A program made the translations under genes and the position numbers. Under the pieces are notes generated by a model. It was not told where the DNA came from and made no database searches. It was given only the letters and a program-made list of their open reading frames with translations. Shown here piece after piece: positions 1 through 6,222 of a stretch of DNA of 9,535 nucleotides. How positions within the stretch are numbered: position 1 is the stretch's first letter; each line of letters opens with the position of its first letter. The DNA comes from JAKZSU01 sp047517485 (lineage in GTDB: Bacteria > Pseudomonadota > Alphaproteobacteria > UBA7887), in the NCBI GenBank assembly GCA_047517485.1, contig JAKZSU010000042.1, positions 1 through 9,535 of the forward strand, given 5' to 3'.

Positions 1-74
1 GCCGTCCTCATGCCGCGCTCCTGCTCCGCCAGAATCGCGATGATCTGTTCGGCCGTGAACCGTGATTGCCTCAT
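1..74 (-). CDS. IS3-family transposase OrfA, N-terminal fragment (runs off the window)
   Basis: Reading the minus strand from the ATG at 74-72 gives MRQSRFTAEQIIAILAEQER followed by GMRTA, and the frame is still open at base 1. This is the characteristic start of IS3-family (IS407/IS2-like group) OrfA, the helix-turn-helix protein that binds the insertion sequence ends. OrfA is normally fused to the DDE catalytic OrfB by programmed -1 frameshifting. Only about 24 codons are visible, so OrfB and the other end lie outside the window and intactness cannot be judged. A purine-rich stretch (AGAGGAGACGG, minus strand) directly upstream of the ATG is a good ribosome binding site. The family call rests on the conserved N-terminal motif alone. 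Confidence 0.8.
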   Translation of the reverse strand, partial: MRQSRFTAEQIIAILAEQERGMRT

Positions 75-134
75 GTCCGTCTCCTCTGTGACGGACTCTC
101 CTATCAGATGAGGGTACTTTTGGGGCTCAGGTCA
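1..134 (-). mobile_element. One end of an IS3-family insertion sequence
   Basis: The orfA start is preceded on the minus strand by a short leader whose outer end reads TGACCTGAGCCCCAAAAGTA. IS3-family elements begin with TG and often carry a C-run followed by an AAAAGT-type motif in the terminal inverted repeat, so I place the boundary near base 134. The opposite terminus and the target-site duplication are not in the window, so the exact edge is uncertain by a few bases. A second, imperfect TTGAGCCC lies just outside it. The element stops about 40 bp past the end of the PilZ gene and does not interrupt it. Confidence 0.6.
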
Positions 135-174
135 GCCGGGCTCAAGTCCTCGCATTCATGGAGGTCCGCCCCCA

Positions 175-585
175 TTACTCTAAATTCTGGAGAGTGCCAG
201 CGTCTCCCGCGCCGGCAAGAATTTCTTGAACCAGCTTCGAGTTGTATTTTGGGTCGCCTTGGAATGCGATACCGTAATTGGTCTGATTGGTGTGAACGAT
301 TTCCGCCCGCAGCGCCGGGAAGTCTTCGATTTTTATTTCGAACAGCCCATCGACACGCAGTTCTTCCTCGCAGCGGATCAAGGCGCCACCTGCCGAAATA
401 TTCAGCACCTCGCAAGCGTAAACATGATCGCCCGCGGTGGCCGTCGCGCGGAGGAGAACCGCGACCCGAGCATAGCGCCGCGCGTCTTGCGGCATGTCCC
501 CGGTGGCGGGTGCTAGGGGCGGCTGAGGCTTCGGCGCAACGCGGCTCGAAGGCCGCTGAATAAGCTTGTCCATAGGTCCATCCAT
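175..585 (-). CDS. PilZ-domain protein (predicted c-di-GMP receptor)
   Basis: This encodes 136 residues. After a proline-rich, probably disordered first 35 residues comes a single PilZ domain. It has the RxxxR signature (R36-R37-Y-A-R40), then strand VYACEVLNIS with the [D/N]xSxxG motif (N62, S64, G67), and ends near ALRAEIVHTNQTNYGIAFQG. These two motifs are the known cyclic-di-GMP contacts, so ligand binding is likely. Stand-alone PilZ proteins act in the cytoplasm on motility, exopolysaccharide or secretion targets, but nothing here identifies the partner. There is no signal peptide, membrane segment or output domain. The ATG at 585 was chosen because GGAG lies 8 bases upstream; an in-frame ATG at 573 is a weaker alternative. 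It is followed by an IS3 end about 40 bp after its stop, and is monocistronic as seen here. Confidence 0.85.
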   Translation of the reverse strand: MDGPMDKLIQRPSSRVAPKPQPPLAPATGDMPQDARRYARVAVLLRATATAGDHVYACEVLNISAGGALIRCEEELRVDGLFEIKIEDFPALRAEIVHTNQTNYGIAFQGDPKYNSKLVQEILAGAGDAGTLQNLE

Positions 586-872
586 GAAAGTTGCTCCAAC
601 CCTTCCAGTTACAACTTAGGGGTGTTTCCCGCGCCGCCCAGTTTTTTTGGGGAATAATGTTGCAAGGCTTCAACCGGGAGTAAAAAGTGAAGCTCGAAGG
701 CTCTTGCGGTTGCCAAACCATACGATTCTGGCTTCAAAGTACAGCTCGCCGCCCTACTGCCGCTGTTTCCGCGTGGTCTGCCGCAAAACCGTCGGCGGTT
801 AACGTAGTTGCTTGAGCAGGTGTCGGAGGCGGAAGAGTGCGAGCCTTGACAAAGGGCCGCCCGCATCGAAGA
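586..872. other. Intergenic stretch between XRE and PilZ genes
   Basis: These 287 bases separate two minus-strand genes. Open frames here have no recognisable domain and unconvincing composition. A small hairpin (AACCG at 787-791 pairing with CGGTT at 796-800, TCGG loop) is followed on the minus strand by a short T-run and could weakly terminate the XRE transcript. I see no good sigma70-type promoter for the PilZ gene, although it must lie in this stretch unless the genes are cotranscribed. Confidence 0.4.
594..597 (-). promoter_or_regulatory. Shine-Dalgarno site of the PilZ gene
   Basis: On the minus strand GGAG is followed by 8 bases and then the ATG at 585-583. This supports the upstream of the two possible in-frame starts. 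Confidence 0.55.
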
Positions 873-1256
873 TCAAGCGCTCTTGCGCTCCGGGTCTGTG
901 GCCAACTGCCTGACCAATTCCAGAATGCTTTGGCGGATTTGATCGTCCGGCACTAACAGGTAGGCCCTCAGAAGTTTGGTAGTCTGCCCGTCAATGACCG
1001 GCGCTTCTGATGCACGTGTCTTACCCCCGTTTATCTCCGAAGGCATGTCCTCAAAGAAGAATGTGATCGGTACCTCGAGGATCGAAGCCGCTTGGTACAA
1101 CCGGCTCGCGCTAATCCGATTAGCACCGTTTTCATACTTCTGGATCTGCTGAAAGGTGAGCCCCAGGGCATTGCCGAGCGCCGTTTGGCTGAGACCTAAA
1201 AGCCTCCGCCTAAACTTGAGGCGGGCACCAACGTGAACGTCCACCGGATGAGGCAT
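873..1256 (-). CDS. XRE-family helix-turn-helix transcriptional regulator
   Basis: This encodes 127 residues. Residues about 5-70 form a Cro/C1-type HTH: VDVHVGARLKFRRRLLGLSQ, then the helices ALGNALG and TFQQIQKYENG, then ANRISASRLYQAASILEVPI. This is the classic alphaproteobacterial XRE type, in which the VDxxVGxRxxxRRxxxGxSQ start and QxQKYExGxNR are strongly conserved. The C-terminal part (about 90-120) is predicted helical (LLRAYLLVPDDQIRQSILELVRQLA) and probably mediates dimerisation. There is no peptidase, cupin or ligand-binding domain. The ATG at 1256 gives the full conserved N-terminus. No strong Shine-Dalgarno precedes it, which fits the near-leaderless promoter noted separately. 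The target is unknown; autoregulation is common in the family. It faces away from the efflux genes, so control of that operon is possible but unproven. Confidence 0.88.
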   Translation of the reverse strand: MPHPVDVHVGARLKFRRRLLGLSQTALGNALGLTFQQIQKYENGANRISASRLYQAASILEVPITFFFEDMPSEINGGKTRASEAPVIDGQTTKLLRAYLLVPDDQIRQSILELVRQLATDPERKSA

Positions 1257-1259
1257 CGT

Positions 1260-1289
1260 ATTCTACTTTTAGCATGGAAGATCGCTCAA
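1260..1289 (-). promoter_or_regulatory. Candidate sigma70 promoter of the XRE gene
   Basis: On the minus strand TTGAGC (1289-1284) and TAGAAT (1265-1260) are separated by 18 bases. TAGAAT matches five of six positions of the -10 consensus. Transcription would begin at or within a few bases of the ATG at 1256, giving a leaderless or nearly leaderless mRNA, consistent with the absent Shine-Dalgarno. An alternative pair, TTGTAC-17-TAAGTT, lies further upstream and is weaker at the -10. These calls were made by eye. Confidence 0.35.
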
Positions 1290-1653
1290 CTTACGGTTTG
1301 AAATCAGCAGGTACAAGGCCTGATTGCAATCACGTCGGAGTCGGTTCGGAGAGCGGAGTCTCATGATTGTCAGTTTTCAATTGGTCTTAATACATGGATT
1401 TCGACGGCCAACAAATTTTGAGTGGCGGGTGCCTCCAAGTAGCCGATTAACACTGATTGACATTCAGCCCGACAAGGCCGACTAAATCCGATGCGCATGT
1501 CTCCTTATGGCTAATCCCGGAACAAAATGACCGGCTGTCAAACCGGTGAGTCTTGCTTCATAAGCGGACATCGGATCGGCGTGGTAGCTGTTGTTTGCGC
1601 TATTGGGCGTCGCGTCGCCGTGACCCGGCATCATGGCACCGGCGGAATTCGCT

Positions 1654-1680
1654 GGCGGTGAGTTGTCGGAATTCACCGCC
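1654..1680. repeat. Perfect 8-bp inverted repeat upstream of the efflux operon
   Basis: GGCGGTGA (1654-1661) and TCACCGCC (1673-1680) are exact reverse complements around an 11-base spacer. The octamer CGGAATTC also occurs twice in direct orientation (1643-1650 and 1667-1674), the second copy overlapping the repeat. It could be an operator for a dimeric regulator or a hairpin in RNA. No T-run follows, so an intrinsic terminator is unlikely. It lies about 175-200 bp before the adaptor start. Confidence 0.4.
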
Positions 1681-1772
1681 GTCACGCGGACAAACGCGGC
1701 CGCCCCCGCCCCATAGCCCCACAATTCTACCCCGTCTGCGAAAAATGCGCGTCATATCTGCATCATCCGACC

Positions 1773-1801
1773 TTGTTGCCCGAGCCAATTGTGGGAATAC
1801 T
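1773..1801 (+). promoter_or_regulatory. Candidate promoter of the efflux operon
   Basis: TTGTTG (1773-1778) and AATACT (1796-1801) are separated by 17 bases, moderate matches to a sigma70-type promoter. Transcription would start near 1808 and leave a leader of about 45 bases before the GTG at 1855. If correct, it rules out the in-frame TTG at 1789 as the translation start, because that codon would lie upstream of the transcript. Confidence 0.3.
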
Positions 1802-1842
1802 CCGCCGCTTTCAACGAAGTGGCCGGTAAAGCGGGCCGAAAC

Positions 1843-1847
1843 AGGGA
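1843..1847 (+). promoter_or_regulatory. Shine-Dalgarno site that decides the adaptor start
   Basis: AGGGA is followed by 7 bases and then GTG at 1855. No comparable purine run precedes the in-frame TTG at 1789. Confidence 0.5.
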
Positions 1848-1854
1848 TTCGGAC

Positions 1855-3006
1855 GTGGGAAAGAAGCTTGCGTCGTTACTGACGCAGATCGTCGTGGTGG
1901 TGGTTGGCGGCGGCGCCTATTGGGGCTGGGAAAATCGCGCGTCGCTGCCGTTCTTCGGCGGCGACGACGCCGACGGCGCGGCCCAATCCGAGCGCCCGCC
2001 GACCCCGGTCGATATCGCCCTTGCCCGCGCGGGCGCGGTGGTGGTCAGCATCGAGGCGCTGGGCACCGCACACGCCAACGAGGCGGTGACCGTGATGTCC
2101 GACGTCATGGGGATCGTCACCGAAATCCATTTCGACGAGGGCGAGCGGGTCGAAAAAGGCGCGGTGCTGATCAGTTTCGACCAAAGCATCCTGGCGGCCC
2201 AGGTCGCGGTGCGCCGCGCCGAGATCGAGGTCCGCAAGGCCGAGCTCGAGAACGCCCGCCAGCTGTTCGAGCGCGCCACCCGGTTGCTCGAGACCCAGAA
2301 CGTGCCGGCCTCGCGCCACGATGAATTGGCCGCCAACTACAAGGCCGGCCAAGCGGCGGTGAAAGCGGCGGAGGCGGCGCTGGCGGCGATCCGCGCCCGC
2401 CTCGCCAAGCGTCGCGTGGTGGCGCCGTTTTCCGGCCGTTTGGGCATCCGCAACGTCAGCGTCGGCGCGCTGATCGAGCCCGGCGATCCGATCGTGACCC
2501 TCGACGATATCTCGGTGATCAAGCTCGACTTCCAGGTGCCCGAGCGCAGTCTCGCGCAATTGAGCGTCGGCCAGGAGATCACCGCTGGCACCGCCGCCTA
2601 TCCCGGCCGGGTGTTCTTCGGCATCGTCCGTTCGATCGACAGCCGGGTCGATCAGGTGACCCGCGCGGTCACCGTACGCGCGCTGATCGAGAACCCGACC
2701 GAGGCGCTCAAGCCCGGCATGTTCATGCTCGTTGAACTCGGCATCGCCACCCGTAACCAAGCGGTGTTGATCCCGGAAGAAGCGGTGGTCTCGAACGGCA
2801 CCGAGCGTTACGTCTTCCTGGTCGATGACGGGGTGGTGCGGCAAAGCCCGGTGGTCCTCGGACAACGCCTGCCCGGCGAGGTCGAGGTGCTCGAGGGGGT
2901 AAGCGCCGGCGAACAGATCATCATCGGTGGGGTGCAAAAGGTGCGCGACGGCGCCAAGGTCGCGCCCCGCGTCGCCGAGGCCACCGAACAAGCGGCCGCC
3001 GAGTAG
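1855..3006 (+). CDS. RND efflux periplasmic adaptor subunit (membrane fusion protein)
   Basis: From GTG at 1855 this encodes 383 residues, normal for the HlyD/AcrA-like adaptor family. It bridges the RND pump and an outer-membrane channel in the periplasm. Residues 1-25 form a short basic start and a hydrophobic segment (QIVVVVVGGGAYWGW). There is no lipobox cysteine, so it is probably an uncleaved membrane anchor. Residues about 78-110 are the first lipoyl half (VMGIVTEIHFDEGERVEKGA). About 112-186 is an Ala/Glu/Arg-rich helical hairpin. About 187-217 is the second lipoyl half (VVAPFSGRLGIRNVSVGALI). Beta-barrel and membrane-proximal domains follow to about 375. GTG 1855 is preferred because it puts the hydrophobic segment near the N-terminus and has AGGGA upstream; starting at TTG 1789 would add 22 unrelated residues. 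The RND gene follows after 15 bases. Substrates cannot be deduced. Confidence 0.9.
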   Translation: MGKKLASLLTQIVVVVVGGGAYWGWENRASLPFFGGDDADGAAQSERPPTPVDIALARAGAVVVSIEALGTAHANEAVTVMSDVMGIVTEIHFDEGERVEKGAVLISFDQSILAAQVAVRRAEIEVRKAELENARQLFERATRLLETQNVPASRHDELAANYKAGQAAVKAAEAALAAIRARLAKRRVVAPFSGRLGIRNVSVGALIEPGDPIVTLDDISVIKLDFQVPERSLAQLSVGQEITAGTAAYPGRVFFGIVRSIDSRVDQVTRAVTVRALIENPTEALKPGMFMLVELGIATRNQAVLIPEEAVVSNGTERYVFLVDDGVVRQSPVVLGQRLPGEVEVLEGVSAGEQIIIGGVQKVRDGAKVAPRVAEATEQAAAE

Positions 3007-3021
3007 GCGGCGCGCGCGCGC

Positions 3022-4062
3022 ATGGTTCTGTCGGACATCTCGATCAAGCGGCCGGTCTTCGCCACCGTGCTCAGTCTGGTGTTGGTGATCTTCGGCCTGT
3101 TCGCCTTCGAGCGCTTGGCGATCCGCGAATACCCCGATATCGATCCGCCGACGGTCTCGGTGGTGACTCTCTATAAGGGCGCCTCGGCGCAGATCATCGA
3201 AAGCCAGGTGACCCAGATCCTCGAGGAGGCGGTGGCCGGGATCGAGGGCATCAAGTCGGTCACCTCGAAGAGCCGCGAGGAACGCTCGCAGATCAATATC
3301 GAGTTCATCCTCACCCGCGATGTCGATGCCGCGTCGAACGACGTGCGCGACAAGATTGCCCGCGCCATCGGCAACCTCCCCCTCGACGTCGAGACCCCGG
3401 TGGTCTCCAAGGTCGAGGCCGATGCCAGCCCGATGCTGTGGATCGCGCTGACCAGCCCGGAATGGGACGCCATCCAGCTCAGCGACTACGCCGACCGCTA
3501 TCTCGTCGATCGGCTGTCGGTGGTGCCGGGGGTGGCTAAGGTAATGATCGGCGGCGAACGCAAACCGGCGATGCGGATCTGGCTCGATCGCCGCGCCATG
3601 GCGGGCCGCGGCATCACCGTCCAGGACATCGAAGCGGCGCTGCTGGCGCAGAACATCGAGCTGCCGTCGGGCCGCATCGAGTCGACGCAACGCGAATTCA
3701 CCGTACGCACCGAATCCGCGCTGGTGACGCCGGAACAATTCCGCGCCGTGGTAATCATGGAGAAGGACGGCTATCTCGTCCGGCTCGGTGAGGTATCCGA
3801 GGTCGAGCTCGGCACCGAGGAGTTACGCTACGAAGTCCGCGCCAACGGCGAGGCGGCGATCGGGCTCGGTGTGGTCAAACAGTCGAAAGCCAACGAGCTG
3901 GCGATCGCCGACGGCATCCGCGCGGAATCGAGAAGATCCGCCCGGCGCTGGCGCGCCAGATCAAGATGTGGGTGGCCTACGACCGCTCGCGCTTCGTCGC
4001 CGCCTCGATCGATGGCGTCTTCCATGCCTTGGCGATCGCCTTGGCGCTGGTCGTCGGGGTGA
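3022..4062 (+). CDS. RND transporter, 5' fragment (TM1 and first porter domain)
   Basis: As written, the first frame encodes 346 residues. Residues 1-302 are genuine RND sequence: cytoplasmic start MVLSDISIKRPVFATVLSLV, TM1 at about 10-30, and the first large periplasmic loop. That loop includes the usual YPDIDPPTVSV, QVTQILEEAVAGIEGI and DVRDKIARAIGNLP segments. After the missing base at about 3927 the last 44 residues are an arginine- and serine-rich out-of-frame tail. Translated alone, this piece would have one membrane segment and no proton pathway, so it could not pump. The ATG at 3022 starts 15 bases after the adaptor stop; the leader is only GC-rich, so translation is probably coupled to the adaptor. 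Confidence 0.7.
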   Translation: MVLSDISIKRPVFATVLSLVLVIFGLFAFERLAIREYPDIDPPTVSVVTLYKGASAQIIESQVTQILEEAVAGIEGIKSVTSKSREERSQINIEFILTRDVDAASNDVRDKIARAIGNLPLDVETPVVSKVEADASPMLWIALTSPEWDAIQLSDYADRYLVDRLSVVPGVAKVMIGGERKPAMRIWLDRRAMAGRGITVQDIEAALLAQNIELPSGRIESTQREFTVRTESALVTPEQFRAVVIMEKDGYLVRLGEVSEVELGTEELRYEVRANGEAAIGLGVVKQSKANELAIADGIRAESRRSARRWRARSRCGWPTTARASSPPRSMASSMPWRSPWRWSSG

Positions 4063-6179
4063 TTTTTCTGTTCCTGCGCAATCTGCGCGCGACGATCATT
4101 CCGGCGGTGGCGATCCCGGTGTCGCTCGCCGCCTCTTTCATGGTGTTGGCGGCGCTCGGCTATTCGATCAACGTGCTGACCTTGCTCGCCTATGTGCTGG
4201 CGGTCGGTCTGGTGGTCGACGACGCGATCGTGGTGTTGGAGAATATTCACCGCCGCATCGAACAAGGCGAGCCGGTGTTGCTCGCGAGCTATCGCGGCGC
4301 GCGCCAGATCGGTTTCGCGATTATCGCCACCACCTTGGCGCTGATCGCGGTGTTCATCCCGATCTCGTTGATGACCGGCAACACCGGGCGCCTGTTCAGC
4401 GAGTTCGGCGTCACCGTCGCCGCCGCGGTCGCCTTCTCGGGCATCGTCGCGCTGACCCTGACCCCGATGATGTGCTCCAAGCTGTTGGTCTCGAAAGAGA
4501 ACGAAAGCGTGTTCTACAAAACCACCGAGATTTTCTTCAACCACCTCAACGCCGGTTATCGCCTGTGTTTGCGCGCCGCCTTGGCGATGCCGGTGATCGT
4601 CCTCGCCATCGGCATGGCGATCTCGCTGGCCGCCAAGGTGATGTACGACAACATCGATCAGGAGTTCGCGCCGACCGAGGATCGCGGCGTCTTCCTGGTG
4701 GTGCTCAACGCACCGGAAGGCGCCACCATCGACTACACCCGCGCCTATCTCGAGGAGGCCGAGACCAAGATCGCGCCGCTGCTCGAGCGCAACGAAATCG
4801 AGACCGTGTTCGGGGTCATCGCGCCCGGCTTGAGCCGCCCGAGTCCAGTCAATTTCGCCATCGCCTTCGTCGTCCTCAGACCATGGGAGGAACGCGAGCG
4901 CAAACAGCAAGAGATCGTCGCCGAGATGTTTCCCCAATTACTCGCCATTCCCGGCGCCATGGTGTTCGCGATCAATCCACCGAGCCTCAACCAGCCGGGG
5001 CGCAAGACCCCGGTGCAGTTCGTCATCGGCGGCCCAAGCTACGACATGCTGCGCGATTGGAGCCGGGTGATCCTCGACGGCGCGGCGGAGAATCCCAAGC
5101 TGCTCAGCGTGCAAAGCGATTTCAAGGAGACCAAGCCCGAGTTGCGGGTCGAGATCTTGCGCGACCGCGCCGCCGATCTCGGTATCTCGGTGCGGGCGAT
5201 CGGCCGCACCCTCGAGGCCATGCTGGGATCGCGCTACATCACCACCTTCAACGACCGCGGCGTGCAGTACAACGTCGTCGTCCAAGCCAAGGACCAGGAC
5301 CGGGTGGTCCCCAACGACCTGACCAACATCTACGTCAAGTCCGAGTCCACCGGCCGGCTGATCCCGCTCGGCAGCCTGGTCGATCTGTTCGAGGCGGCGG
5401 GGCCGAAGGAGCTCAACCGCGTCGACCGCATGCGCGCGGTCACCATCTCGGCATCGCTGGCGCCGGGCTACACCGTCGGCGAGGCGCTCGACTATCTCGA
5501 CGCCCTGGGCCGCGATCGCCTGCCCGCCTCGGCGCGCATCACCTATGGCGGCCAATCGCGCGAGTTCCGCGATTCGTCGAGCTCGCTGGCGCTCACCTTC
5601 ATCCTCGCGGTGGTGATCATTTTCCTCGTGCTCGGCGCCCAGTTCGAGAGCTTCGTCCATCCCTTCATCATTCTGCTGTCGGTGCCGCTCGCGGTGACCG
5701 GCGCGCTGGGGACCCTGCTGCTCACCGGCATCACGCTGAATGTCTACAGCCAGATCGGCATGGTGATGCTGATCGGCTTGGTGGCGAAGAACGCGATCCT
5801 GATCGTCGAGTTCGCCAATCAGCTGCGCGAGCAGGGCCTCGACGTGCGCGAGGCGGTCCTCCAATCGGCGACCGCGCGCTTCCGGCCGATTCTGATGACC
5901 ACCATCGCCACCGTGTGCGGCGCGATCCCGCTCGCCGTGGCCAGCGGCGCCGGCGCCGAAAGCCGCGCCGCGATCGGCTGGGTGGTGATTGGCGGGGTGA
6001 CGTTTTCCACCGTGCTCAGCTTGTTCATCGTGCCGGTGCTCTATTCCTTGCTGGCGCGCTTCACCAAGCCGTCGAGCCATGTCGCCAACCGCCTGCGCAC
6101 CCTGGAAGCGGAATACATCGACCGCGAAGCCGGCGAACAGGGCGACGGAAAAGCCCCCTCTCCCACCCCCGCCGAATAA
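3966..6179 (+). CDS. RND transporter, 3' fragment (TM2-TM12 and second porter domain)
   Basis: The second frame is homologous from 3927; its first ATG is at 3966 and gives 737 residues, with no good Shine-Dalgarno. In full-length numbering, TM2 is at about 336-355 and TM4 carries the essential acidic pair in GLVVDDAIVVLENIHRR (Asp about 400 and 401). The second porter domain follows (for example DRAADLGISVRAIGRTLEAM), and TM10 holds the lysine of IGLVAKNAILIVEFAN (about 923). The conserved RFRPILMTTIATVCGAIPLA lies before TM11. These are the proton-relay residues of AcrB-type pumps, so the sequence after the lesion is under the usual constraints. It ends with a short hydrophilic cytoplasmic tail. 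Confidence 0.7.
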   Translation: MWVAYDRSRFVAASIDGVFHALAIALALVVGVIFLFLRNLRATIIPAVAIPVSLAASFMVLAALGYSINVLTLLAYVLAVGLVVDDAIVVLENIHRRIEQGEPVLLASYRGARQIGFAIIATTLALIAVFIPISLMTGNTGRLFSEFGVTVAAAVAFSGIVALTLTPMMCSKLLVSKENESVFYKTTEIFFNHLNAGYRLCLRAALAMPVIVLAIGMAISLAAKVMYDNIDQEFAPTEDRGVFLVVLNAPEGATIDYTRAYLEEAETKIAPLLERNEIETVFGVIAPGLSRPSPVNFAIAFVVLRPWEERERKQQEIVAEMFPQLLAIPGAMVFAINPPSLNQPGRKTPVQFVIGGPSYDMLRDWSRVILDGAAENPKLLSVQSDFKETKPELRVEILRDRAADLGISVRAIGRTLEAMLGSRYITTFNDRGVQYNVVVQAKDQDRVVPNDLTNIYVKSESTGRLIPLGSLVDLFEAAGPKELNRVDRMRAVTISASLAPGYTVGEALDYLDALGRDRLPASARITYGGQSREFRDSSSSLALTFILAVVIIFLVLGAQFESFVHPFIILLSVPLAVTGALGTLLLTGITLNVYSQIGMVMLIGLVAKNAILIVEFANQLREQGLDVREAVLQSATARFRPILMTTIATVCGAIPLAVASGAGAESRAAIGWVVIGGVTFSTVLSLFIVPVLYSLLARFTKPSSHVANRLRTLEAEYIDREAGEQGDGKAPSPTPAE

Positions 6180-6222
6180 GCGCTATTCTGGGCCCGGGCC
6201 AAAGCCGTGGGAGTGTGGCGCG

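Larger units (their letters stand above)
1257..1854. other. About 600 bp without a convincing gene, between divergent XRE and efflux genes
   Basis: The two flanking genes are divergent, so this is the likely shared regulatory region. It contains the XRE promoter candidate, an 8-bp inverted repeat (1654-1680) and a candidate promoter for the efflux genes (1773-1801). A minus-strand open frame (about 1482-1724, TTG start, 80 codons) has no recognised domain and mixed codon use. It could be a decayed gene remnant, but I do not call it. The first 250 bases are noticeably more AT-rich than the genes to the right. Confidence 0.45.
3022..6179 (+). pseudogene. RND (HAE1-type) inner-membrane efflux transporter, interrupted by a single-base frameshift
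   Basis: Joining frame one up to the GAA codon at 3925-3927 with the next frame from ATC at 3927 yields about 1052 residues, the usual length of AcrB/MexB-like transporters. Across the junction the protein would read IRAE|IEKIRPALARQIKMWVAYD, which is what related pumps have there, so one base is missing (probably GAAATC became GAATC). Everything else is intact: twelve expected membrane segments, two porter domains, the paired aspartates of TM4 and the TM10 lysine. RND pumps are proton/drug antiporters working as trimers with an adaptor and a TolC channel. The adaptor gene lies directly upstream; no channel gene is visible. The single lesion in an otherwise clean gene favours a sequencing or assembly error, or a very young mutation, over long decay. 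No slippery heptamer is present, so programmed shifting is unlikely. The specific drug or solvent substrate is unknown. Confidence 0.85.

Noticed and set aside
1482..1724. 80-codon minus-strand open frame in the efflux upstream region
   Set aside because: It needs a TTG start, has no visible ribosome binding site or known domain, and its 3' half has A/T-rich codons unlike its 5' half. It could be a remnant but is not supportable as a gene.
1789..1854. Upstream TTG start for the adaptor gene
   Set aside because: It would add 22 residues ahead of a typical membrane anchor, has no ribosome binding site, and may lie upstream of the transcription start.
1876..3738. 620-codon open frame on the minus strand
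   Set aside because: It lies antisense to the adaptor and RND genes and its protein is rich in His, Arg, Asp and Gly, as expected of a shadow frame in GC-rich coding DNA; no domain is recognisable.
3920..3935. Programmed -1 ribosomal frameshift in the RND gene
   Set aside because: The site reads GCGGAATCG with no X XXY YYZ slippery heptamer and no obvious downstream pseudoknot signal; RND genes are not known to use recoding.
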